Below are positions 44,356 to 54,907 of a stretch of 64,000 nt of DNA, piece after piece (positions within the stretch are counted from its first letter, which is position 1; the number at the start of each line of letters is the position of its first letter). The DNA lies in assembly GCA_964017065.1 (NCBI GenBank), contig OZ024787.1, positions 3,049,921 to 3,113,920 on the forward strand, in the 5' to 3' direction. This DNA comes from Haliclona indistincta (Eukaryota; Porifera; Demospongiae; Haplosclerida; Chalinidae). Position numbers and translations under genes: made by a program. The notes beneath the pieces were generated by a model. It searched no databases. It was not told the origin of the DNA and was given only the letters and a program-made list of their open reading frames with translations.

Positions 44356-45292
44356 AGGAGTAAATGAACACTAACATTGAATGACACTGGGCAGCAGCAT
44401 GTCCTCGACTATGAAGACTCCTGTCATTAAGTGCAACATTGGGCCAAGGCAGCTATCATTTCGACTGACCCATGAGTGTGTCACGCATCGAGGAGCGGAG
44501 GTATTAGACAAACAAACAGATACATTACAGAGTTAACGCAACCGACATACCTACAAACACATATCCACCGACAATCACAGACAACATAAAACACTTAACA
44601 GCTGCAGCCAGTTTAGGAAAAGCCGCACAACAAATATTGAAAACATTCATACAACAACAATAATATTGATTGCACCAATGTATGATGATATCATTAATAA
44701 ACACACACAGTCATACGTTTCTATCTGTACAATGTGCACCAATGGGAAGGACTTAGCCAACCAGCCTGAAGTCTGAGATTCATATCGTACAAGGGGCCCT
44801 GAATCAGTTTGTACAATAGCCGCATGACAGAAGATCAATATGCACGTAGCTAACTTGAGGGAGTGCCACATACGCCCACTACGTACAAACAACACTGCCC
44901 ATTATATATACATGTAACCGAGGGGTCAGGGGGAGAAGACAAACACAAAACGCCACCAGTAGGCCAACATGTGGTGAGAAGACAGGACCACGTGTTCGTC
45001 CTTAGAGGGTGCCCCGCCCACTTATCATTGACTCATTGTAATGCTGACAATAATATTTAATGCTCAAGGGTTGTATGTATAATAACACTTCGACACCCCC
45101 GCATGCAAGAGGAAGAAGAAGGGGATAGTATGTATGAGGAAGGGGATAGTATGAAGAAGGGAAGGGGATAGTAAGGAAGGGGATAGTAGGAAGGGGATAG
45201 AGGAATGGGATAGTTCATTGGTCAATCTCTCAGGAATTGCTGAAATATATAAGTGGACCGGGATGCCAAACAAATATGCCCGTAAATCCAGC

Positions 45293-45420
45293 ACTGCAGG
45301 TTGGGCAGCCACTACGAGCACCAAAGTTGCCGTGCATATCCAGCATTGAATGGTGACCACTCCACAACATAGCATAATACTTGGATGGGCACCCGCGGAA
45401 AACCTAGTGGGTTACAAGAC
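45293..45420 (+). ncRNA. 5S rRNA-like segment 2 (SINE3-type candidate)
   Basis: GAGCACCAAAGTTGCC, then TAATACTTGGATGGGCACCC and GGAAAACCTAGTGGG. It is closer to the 5S consensus than segment 1 and lies in the same internal duplication. Probably a 5S-derived retroposon head or a pseudo-5S. Confidence 0.4.
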
Positions 45421-48400
45421 ACCACAGGTGTCCCAAACCAGTAGCCAACTGCAGAGACACAGCAAGTGTACCCTGCTATATCCTTCGTCACTAAGATCAC
45501 CTTGGCGCTGGGGCGGGACACCTACTCCCACCCCTGCCACTGCAAGAGAGGAACACAACACACCCCACGAGCAGGTCCCGGTCCCTAGCCAGATGGCAGC
45601 ACAATGACAGCAACACCCTGCAGAGCCACAAAGCACACGCCCCTAGGACTGCAGCTTGGGATTATATAAGTCTAAGAGACTTCCACCAATAGAGCGTAAC
45701 GCTATACACTCCCAATCACACCATCATGATCATTCAGTAAGACACATATATTTCATTTGAAATCTAAAAACTAACCAACAACTATCCCTTCTACATAACA
45801 TGGCTGGTAATGCTACGCAGTAAACTGTACGTGTTACACTCCATGCTATCATTTTTTCTTTTAATGGTTGTAATGTGGTGCCTGCTTGCAAACCCCATTG
45901 GACACTGGGCGATGGATAGGCACTTCTGCTCTGACATAGACAATTATATTGCTGGGCACAACTCTGCATCAGTCCCGCAACGCGTTCCTCATGCATGAAT
46001 TGACCCCAGAGTCGACTAGCTATGGCACAACCAGTTCCCCCTGAAGCTGTATTCAATTTGTTCATTCTTTGAACACGCATTCCTAGTAAGGCTGCATCTC
46101 ACTCAGCTACCTATCTACAGCCATCTGAATTGGTATAATGGTGACGAACAGGTATTCTGAGAGGAGCGGCTGTCAACTCTCGGTTGGCTCATCACACAAT
46201 AAAACGGGAATCAAGTCAACAATAATTCACAACCCATACACCATGGTACTCCTTAGGCAGGTAATGATCTTAGCTCCTAATAAACCAAGGGGCGCGCTTT
46301 ATCAAAACAGCATCAATATGCTCCGGTCCATCAGACTCGCCCGTCCAACGTCGGTTAGACGTGCGGTTCCTGGGAACGTGTGGCTATTGTGTGGCAGTGA
46401 TCCTACATAAATACATGTAGTATGCTAGGAGTGGGTTTACCATGTGCTTCAATTCGTAAGTCACCCCAGCAACCAATACACGAGCTATAGCTGGTATTCC
46501 ATTGGCGACCACATCAATGCCATGGCTATATGGTTGACCTAATTAGCACCCGGGTCATTATACCCTGCCACATGAATTCATCACCAGTGAGACTGCAGCT
46601 AACTGTAAGCTCTTGAGTCTATACTAACCTGTATACTTGCAACAATACACTATACCACCATGGCTCAACCTCTATGCATAAATCCTAGGTATGCTAATGC
46701 TATGTGCCGCGAGCCAAAAGATGTACCACCATTCTGTTGGGTAACGGACTTAACTAGTCACAAACCCTCACGAACACATCAAGGCATGTAAGTTATAGAC
46801 TACACTCAAGTGGAGCTTCCCCCACCTCAATTTCACTGACAATGCATGAGAGCCACAAAATTAATGACAGAGACGATGGAGACCGTGCTGTCACACAAAG
46901 TAAAATACAAATGCTAGCACACAAGAACCATCTCACCATTTGCAATGGCCAGACTGACTGTGTGCAACAGAATGAAACAACTTTGCAGCTCTTTAACGTT
47001 AGTGTTTAAAACATGAACTTAAATGGTGTATGTCTTTGAGAAGCACTGCCAACCAAACATTCACAGCATGCAACAATAAACACAGCATGTATTCTTCAAT
47101 GCCAATAGGCTGGCTGTTGACTACTGTATAGAGGCCAGGCAGAGATGGGCACGTAATTAGTACAGTCAGGAGCCCACATTGATTATAGTCTACTGTAGTC
47201 ATGCCAACATCAGGCAGATAACAGCACCATGTTGAATATACACGCCAGCGACTGCACTTAATAAGAACATAACTGGAACTGCAGACAGAGATACCACTAC
47301 AGACCGTACAACCAGACGACAACGTGTAGTGTACACATGAATGGGTTGGCTTGGCGATGCTGGTACCTTAACCTGTAACTTTCAATCAATGTAACAGAAG
47401 AAACTCGAATTAGCTGGATTAATGACACATGTGGGTGAGGATTAGAAATTATTCTCCCTAGATTTCCATGAAACTACACTATTCCGGCAAAAGATGCGCT
47501 TTCTTGCTGCTTATCCATTTAATGATCCCATGTAATTGTACCCACTTTACGCACACTTAACCACACTCTATGAGCCTGCATTATAGCATGAACTACACTA
47601 AAGACACATTGCAACAATAAATAATTATAGCCTAATCTAGTTAGTCACTATCAAGGTACCCTCACCTGCCTAGTAAGCTGAACTGCACATTAGCAGCTTT
47701 TTTTTTATTGCCACCGCTAAGATACCACTAAAAGCATACACAGCCCACCTGACAGAAGAGCAGCCACCAGAATAATAGCGCATATCACAATATTATGTGA
47801 CCCGATTTTAGAAAACCCGACTCATCGCGCAAGAATGAAAAATAGATTTATTGATACCATTGGAAAGCTTAGGGAATGGCGATCGTAATAGTACCTTTGA
47901 CGCCGTGCTAGCTGCCATGGTTGCCGAGTTATAGCGCGAAGTGTGCATCCTAGTAATTGTACATTGATTTGTGAAAAACGCAATTATTCATTGATGTCAC
48001 GTTTAGTGTGCAAGAATACGTATACTACACGTAAGTCCGTATACGTAAAATGTCACGCGATGTTTCTCTATCTTAGCAACAGCGTGTATAGGCACTTGGA
48101 GCGCTATTTGAAAGTAGTTTTCTGTGTATTCCTGCTCCCAAGGACCATAGGGGATGCTACCAGAAGTCTCATTGCTGAACTATTCGCTTACCTAAGCGCT
48201 GTTGTTCGTTCGTTGCTTTCTGTCGTCAGGGCAACTGTTCTATCATGTGACCACACCTCCGTTACACGCAATGAATGGCGATTCTAGTCACTGAAACTAA
48301 ACGCTTCTCCTCTGGAAACTAGAGCGCGCACAAGCGTCGCTGGTACACGAGAAGGTACCCAGAACATTAGAGTCCTAAGGCGAATGCACAGAACACGCAC

Positions 48401-48816
48401 TACTTCACCGACCACGTGACTACTACAATCAAACGCAGAACTTATAACAGACTTCTTTTGTTAGGTAGGTAGACGCGATGCTAACATGCAGTCAAGAGAC
48501 AACAACATAACACGGCACTCACCTCGCGGATGACCTATACCTGTCTAGCGCCCGGATAACAGTAGTACCCACGGACACAAAACGAGCGACTCACGTACCA
48601 AACGCCAACAGCCATTGCGAATACGGCAAGTGAACACGTGCATGCTGCTGTTTGCCGACCCGGATGGGGCAATATACACTCGCGGGGAGCAAGGCTTGGT
48701 ATCCTAGCTTAAAGACAGCAAGGATGGTCATGCTGGTCCTCACGTGACAATGATTGTGGAATAGGGGAGTGTCCACTTGTTATTAACTATGCCTATGCAC
48801 TGAGGCATAAGCATGT

Positions 48817-49539
48817 ATAAATTACAAGTCAAAACAGGTAATAACATGTATCTGATGTCGATACTTCATCAGAAATACAGGTCTGCAGTATCATCATCCA
48901 ATAATAATAATTATTATCATTATCATCCAATTATTTTTAATATATTTTTTTGTCTGCCTGTCCTGCAGTGTTTTTGTCGATGTTGATGTTTATGCACTGT
49001 TTTGGCCATAATAGAACTGTATTGGCTTTAACCATTAATGATTTATCCTGTGACTCTGACCTAAGTGTGGTTGGTTATTCATTCATTTGACTGTGAAAAT
49101 GGCGGGAAACACCTCCATGACGTGTGGTTGTGGTCCTCTATTAAGACCCTATAATAACAATACACAAGGATTGATGTCCTTGATTATTATACACATAATA
49201 TTCTGAAGTTGTATGTGTTCTACTGCTTTTTCACATTATTATTAACTGTAATAATGTTCTGCAGATCTGCTTTGATATGAACTAACAAGGCAGAACAATG
49301 CGTACATTCCATGCAGCACTATACACTGAAGCATAATTTTATATTATTACTTTTGTGTATTTTGCAGGTTTGAGTTTTCCAGCAGCAACTAGCACTATCA
49401 ACAATGGTTCTTTTGTTTACTCACAAATTAACAGCGTCCATAGTCTGTTTGTCAAAACTTGGTGTAGTTTGCTGCAATCAGCTGTACCGAAGACTGGTAC
49501 GTTGATATAATTACGGCTTGCTTTACAATTTCTGATAGA
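48817..49539. other. duplicated spacer, right side
   Basis: The first part (48,817-48,940) continues the pre-insertion site and matches 50,103-50,225. From 48,955 to about 49,400 it matches 40,745-41,215, including broken exons of the unrecognised gene. No intact gene. Confidence 0.55.
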
Positions 49540-49800
49540 ATACAGCAATCTAGCTACTCTTCTGACTCTTCTTCAGCTTAACAAGCATCATTTGGATCAA
49601 GATGAAGATTAAAAATATTCAATCCACAAACAGGAGGCAATAACTCACCCCTCACTCTGACCTACCATGCAGTGCACGTTGATGAACACACTGAAGTTAC
49701 AGATATATCCTTGGATTGCGCAGTGAACCAATTCCAACGAATTCACCAGCAGCAGATCCTGTAGAGGAGCAGGGTCCCTCAATTCCTTTATAATCATATC
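49540..49800 (+). pseudogene. AIG1-like GTPase relic 2
   Basis: Homologous to 39,794-40,076 with deletions: CTTAACAAGCATCATTTGGA, GATGAACACACTGAAG, GCAGATCCTGTAGAGGAGCA, CAATTCCTTTATA. The GTPase domain is missing. It forms part of the block that also duplicated relic 1. Confidence 0.75.
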
Positions 49801-50357
49801 AGTAGTATTGCTTCTGGTCACTGTTACCTATTCTGGCTGTAATATTAATTTTATGCTAGATCAGCATTATTCTGCACTTAATGAAAATAATGCTGATTCA
49901 CTAGTCTGTACTGAAAAATTAATAAATTTGTCTTGTACATGGTCATGCATTATACATATAATTATATCACACAAGATTGTAATTTTAATCAGAGATGCTA
50001 GGTGCACAATGTACAATATGGTCAGAGGTGTCACCATTGGTGAAATCAGCATCAGGTGGGTAATGCTAATTCTCAAAATCCATGCTGTCAAAGCCTGTAT
50101 AGCTATATAAATTACAAGCCAAACAGGTAATAACATTACATGATGTTGACACTTCATCAGAAATACAGGTCTGCTGTTTCATCATCCAATAATATTATTC
50201 TCGTTATCATCCAATTATTTTATCGCCTCAGGTCATTGTTGTTGACAGCTTATGAACTGTTTTTACAGTATTCAGACGTAATCGCACCTACCTTGTGACT
50301 ATATAGCTCCGCGAGACTACCTTGTGACCATGTGTGATTATAATTTCTTGCCAAGAC
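49801..50357. other. GTPase upstream region
   Basis: No gene. The part to about 50,100 matches 41,745-42,047, and the part at 50,101-50,225 matches 48,817-48,940, giving the paralogous empty site for the 6.8-kb insertion. Confidence 0.6.
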
Positions 50358-51563
50358 ATGGCGGAAGCTGCACCTAGTCAGTCAATAGACCAAGAGTCAA
50401 GGATCCGCAATGACTTGATCCGGTCAATGTTACTAGAATATCTAAACCACGACACCAAGGATCGACAACTTAAGCTCATTGCAATCGGAGAAGCAGGGCA
50501 AGGGAAGTCATCCTTAGTCAATGGACTCTTGGGAAAAGAACTGGCAGCAGAAGGCAATTCACTGAAACCTGGGACGACAGAGATTACGAAATATACTAGT
50601 TCTGATGGAATCGCTCTAGTTTGGGACACGCCTGGATTCGGAATGGATGCCGAAGCAAAAGAGCAAAGTAACGTCGAGGCATTGGCGAAGGATTGTGGAG
50701 AAGTTGATCTAATCCTTTACTGTATTAGCATGGTATCTCCGCGATGGCCCAAGAATTCTGATATTACTACAATTACCATGTTGACAAAAGCTTTTGGGTC
50801 AAACATTTGGCGATATTGCCAATTCGTTTTGACTTTTGCCAATCGAGTCGTTGTTAGTATTCAAGAGGAAGATGTCGAAGACACTGATCAGTACTTTTCT
50901 GAGAAAGTTTGGGAATTTGAGCAGCAAGTGAGGAAGGTTTTGAAAGATTTTGGTAATCTGTCTGAGGAAGATATTCAGGAAATCCGTGTTGTTGCAGTAG
51001 GTGATCCTCAGCCTCGTCGAAAGAACAAGTCATGGAGGTTGCCAAATACTGATGATTGGTTTGTAGATTTATGGCTTGCAGTTTCCGAAAGGATTAAACA
51101 ATCTGCTCTTTCAACTCTTATTCAGCTCAATAAGCATCGTTTGGATCTACATGTAGATGAGGATTCGATTAATCCACCAGAGCCTGATGCAGAGACCCAC
51201 CTACGTGGTTTGCCATGCCATGCAGTGCACATGGATGAACACACGAAAACTCCAGACATGTCCATGGACTGCACTGAAACTCCAATACTTTCACTGACCA
51301 ATCAGGTCACAGTACAGGCCACGGATGACGTACCACACAGGCGCTCCGTTCCTTTATATCGTATTATTTACGAGCAACTAAAAAATGATGATTCAGCTTT
51401 TGTAAATTTTGTCAAGTTATACTGGCAACAAGGTGGGCAGAAATATATGGTGTTTGGTCACTTAATTGGCTTGATGCGCGGCATACGCCTGTGGGTCAAA
51501 TGTAAGTCTGAGACAATCGATTGGGAAGAAGAGCAAGATGACGACTATACAAGTTCTATATAA
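50358..51563 (+). CDS. AIG1/GIMAP-like GTPase
   Basis: Single exon, 401 residues from the ATG at 50,358; the longer ORF begins with GTG and is not preferred. P-loop GEAGQGKSS, G3 DTPGFGMD, AIG1 hydrophobic box LILYCISM, and LTFAN at G4 (Asn instead of Asp). The signature VGDPQPRRKNKSWRLPNTDD and WFVDLWLAVSERIKQSA and the C-terminal module RRSVPLYRIIYEQLKN follow. It is the closest paralogue of the gene at 39,057 (same intronless structure, similar length, both ending TSSI). It is followed within 0.7 kb by the convergent 3' end of RPTOR. Confidence 0.88.
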   Translation: MAEAAPSQSIDQESRIRNDLIRSMLLEYLNHDTKDRQLKLIAIGEAGQGKSSLVNGLLGKELAAEGNSLKPGTTEITKYTSSDGIALVWDTPGFGMDAEAKEQSNVEALAKDCGEVDLILYCISMVSPRWPKNSDITTITMLTKAFGSNIWRYCQFVLTFANRVVVSIQEEDVEDTDQYFSEKVWEFEQQVRKVLKDFGNLSEEDIQEIRVVAVGDPQPRRKNKSWRLPNTDDWFVDLWLAVSERIKQSALSTLIQLNKHRLDLHVDEDSINPPEPDAETHLRGLPCHAVHMDEHTKTPDMSMDCTETPILSLTNQVTVQATDDVPHRRSVPLYRIIYEQLKNDDSAFVNFVKLYWQQGGQKYMVFGHLIGLMRGIRLWVKCKSETIDWEEEQDDDYTSSI

Positions 51564-52268
51564 CCTTCATACTCTTGTTTTGCTTGTTGTACAGAGCGAA
51601 CTGCAAACTTACCTTGTGCTTGATTATCTACCTCGACTATGATGGCAGTCTTTTTTTGATTATAAATGCCAATGTCAACATTATTTTTACAATAATAAAT
51701 ATCTGTTATGTTATTGTGTATGCTGACACAATTTTCCCCTTATCAAAAATAAGTTGAATAAGTCAAGCTGTTCCACCACAACAATTGGTTATTAAAACTC
51801 ATTTTCACACATTATGAGTAGCTGCTATGTTAATTCGTGGTCATCCTTACTATCATTGCTGAGTGGCAATGATAATAGATCGGCAAAATCCCCATATCAA
51901 TTGCTAGTGAAATCACGTGCGTTCCTGAAAAATAATGGTTATTTCAGCGATAACAATGAAAGTGCTCAATCATCCCATGTAGTGTAGTGGTTATGATAAC
52001 TCAGAAATCAGGCACTGCTCACATGTTTTCTGGTTACAGTTATGGGCATTACTCTGCTAATCTCATCCTCATCCATGTTTTTAGAGAGCCTGAGAAGTCA
52101 TAATGATTTCTGTATCTACTTGATTAGAAGAGTTCATGATGATCACCAATTCAGTTTTTTTATGGAGACGCTTATTAATGCTTTGTAAACTTTTGTGTTA
52201 AAGAAGAGAAGAAATGATAATAATAAAATATAAACAGACATCACGTTTTATCGATTAGATGATAATTC
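51564..52268. other. spacer between GTPase and RPTOR
   Basis: AT-rich. It includes a tRNA 5'-half-like stretch (CCCATGTAGTGTAGTGGTTA at about 51,975-51,994) with no matching 3' half, taken as a tRNA relic. The 3' part (52,200-52,268) matches 23,490-23,560. Confidence 0.5.
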
Positions 52269-54818
52269 TCATACACACAAAATGGTGTTCATTGTACACA
52301 AAATTTCATTTTTTCTTTCGGTCGAGTAAATTGAAACAAGTCCATCTGTTCCACCAGCTGCTAGCCAAAGCTGTAATGAAAAAAAAACACTGAATTTATA
52401 CCAATACAAAGTGATTGATTTGGAAGAGCAATAACAGTGCTACTGAATCAACAAATCCCATGTGGTCTAGTGGTTAGGATCCGGCGCTCTCACCGCCGTG
52501 GCCAGGGTTCGATTCCCCGCATGGGAGTATATACATCTTTATCTTTTTTTACTTTTACCAGAATCACTTCTGTGTTGAAACTGACCTTGTAGGGATGGAA
52601 GGTGAGGGCACTGGTGGGTCCTATCTTCTGACCCATGAAGCCATCATGGTATCTGATGTGACTGAGTGTCTCCTCACTCTGTATGTTGTAGATCTTGATA
52701 GCTTGCTGGTTAGCACTGCAAAGAGGGAAAGAGAAAGAGGTAAAGGGAAGAACACACAATAAGGCTGCCAGAAGCAGTGTAAAATTGAAAAGGTAAGAGC
52801 TAGGAAGGTTCTCACCAAGCCAGTAGAGGAGCTGAGTGATGTAGAGGAGCTGAGTGGTGTAGAGCACACACGTTCACTCCCTGCATTATGCTGAAGGTGC
52901 GCAGTGAACGAGCAAACCGAGGATCCCATGTCTTTACCTCTCCAGCACTAAAGCAAAATCAAATACAGTTACTCAATGTAAAACAGCACCCATCAAGTTA
53001 ACTCTTTGTAGTCAGTAACCATGGTTACTGTAGCATAGACTGTAGACACACAACTACTAGCTCACCTGACTGATACTATAGTGTTGGTGGACAGTTGTAC
53101 ATGAACGTTGAGTATCAAACTGTTGTGTTCCTTGAGAGTGTGCAGTAAACTGAATGAGAATAGAACACATTGAAATTATCACTGAAACATGAAACACAAA
53201 CCCAGAATCAACAAAGCTACAATGTATGTGGTTGGATTAGGTAATGCAGCATCCATGCAAGGAGTTAAACAGAAGATTCTTCTGATCATGTATGTACCTG
53301 CTGGTGGGTGGTTCCCGTTTGTCGTACATTCTTACGGTGCCGTCAGCACAGCCAGCAACCAGTAGAGAGCGATCAGCTGTGTCCAGAGCTAGACTACTGA
53401 CAATGGTGTCTACACCAGCAGGAATATCCTACACAATGCAACAGGTAGAAAGGTGTGATGCATTTTCACTAGTGAACACATTGATGCACAAACAATTACA
53501 GTATAGTATTTTTTTTCTGTCAGTACAAGTGTAAAAGAAATTAAAAAGATTTCTATCGAAATCAAAAGGATGTAGTGATGAAGAAATCTACCACTGGTTC
53601 ACAATGTAAACCAACAAGGAACAAGCATAGAATGGTAACACGATTGACTTGCTAACAGACCATAGATCCCTACATCAGTGGCTGCTGTGGCCAGACTATA
53701 GCTAGTTAAGCTATTTACTGTTGACTGACACTTTAGTTTGAATAGAATTCAGCTTGAGACAAAATATTGATCTTATGTACAGCCACAGATGTAGGGATCT
53801 ATGGTCTGTTAGCAAGTCAATCGTGTTACCATTCTATGCTTGTTCCTTGTTGGTTTACATTGTGAACCAGTGGTAGATTTCTTCATCACTACATCCTTTT
53901 GATTTCGATAGAAATCTTTTTAATTTCTTGTTTGTGTCCTTTTTTCTTTTTAGTGAAGTGCAGTTCAATATCATGCATGTACGGAGAAGTCTTTGTTTCC
54001 ACCATTAGTTTAGTATTCCTGTTGTTGATGGCTTTTCTTAAACTTGTAGCTAAAATCATATATCAGGTCTGCCTAGGAGAATTTCACGATTTTTCGTGGA
54101 TGTTTTGGTCTCGGCACTGCTCGCGTAAAGGCGCTAGGCGAGTGGAAGAAAGAAAGAAGAAAGAAGAAAGAAGAAGAAGAAGAAAGAAGAAAACGAAGAT
54201 GACGAAACTCGATTTTCACCGTTTCCAGGTTCGTCACTTTAGTAACAGTTTCGAGCAATCTCCTTGCTACTGTAAGATGGGGCAACGCCAGAGAGCAGAT
54301 CCGTGTCTAAAGACGTCTAAAATTCAACACGAGGCGAAATATCAGCGCTTGAACGCTAATACATTGTATGTAGCCGCCATCTTGTTTTCTCGTTCATCCC
54401 TACATAGGGAGACACTACCGTGTCTCCCTAATAATTGGAAATAAGAGGTGTAGAGAAGATGAACATGTGAAAATACTAAGTATCTAGCTGACCTGTATTT
54501 TGAGTTCTTTATGGGTATCCCATAGTCTGATGTAGCGTACATCTCCTGATGCATACAATAGTCCAGTAGCTTGCTCCCATACCATCACCATCCCTACTGA
54601 CTCTGAGGGAGGGAGGGAGGGAACGTAGATAAAATTATGAAAGAATGAAATCTGTCTGCATACATGTACTGTACAATGCTTACTCTTAAGTGATGATGAT
54701 GGTATAATGTCAGTCAGTGCTCTCCATCCTGTGACCTGATGGGCACAACCAGTGCTATCATCATCTGTAGCATAGTGACGCCACACACGAACACACCCAT
54801 CATCTGCACAGAGAGAGA

Positions 54819-54907
<89 letters not shown>

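Larger units (their letters stand above)
43716..48713. other. interior of the long unit, no gene found
   Basis: About 5 kb with only short ORFs and no recognisable domain. It has an internal imperfect repeat (43,830-44,352 against 45,050-45,418: ATGCTCAAG, CAGCATGCGAGAGGAAGA, TCTCTCAGGAATTG). It also has two 5S-like stretches, a GGGGATAGT minisatellite at 45,120-45,210, and a 3' part (47,900-48,480) with higher CpG content that could be a promoter island. Confidence 0.5.
42048..48816. mobile_element. 6.8-kb composite insertion with tandem units
   Basis: The flanks AGCTATATAAAT and TATAAATTACAAG are contiguous at the paralogous site near 50,101-50,117 (AGCTATATAAATTACAAGCC), so everything between was inserted. 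Both sides carry TATAAAT, compatible with a 7-bp target duplication. Inside, the start TTTAATAACCTACGTGGCCC occurs at 42,053 and at 43,068, and the end (GGATGGTCATGCTGG through GAGGCATAAGCATG) occurs at about 42,973-43,064 and 48,721-48,814. The structure is thus two head-to-tail units, one of about 1.0 kb and one of about 5.75 kb. The end includes a TATGCCT/AGGCATA stem-loop. Head-to-tail units with a terminal hairpin recall rolling-circle (Helitron-like) elements, but the flanking duplication does not fit. No transposase or helicase ORF is visible. Confidence 0.6.

Noticed and set aside
44647..45060. Short ORFs on both strands near 44.6-45.1 kb
   Set aside because: Less than 110 codons, overlapping, without domains, inside a duplicated non-coding unit.
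45810..45998. Short ORF with a hydrophobic run resembling a signal anchor
   Set aside because: Only 62 codons, no conservation evidence, inside a non-coding repeat unit.
47943..48287. 114-codon ORF in the insertion
   Set aside because: No domain, no splice or promoter support, and no second copy to show conservation.
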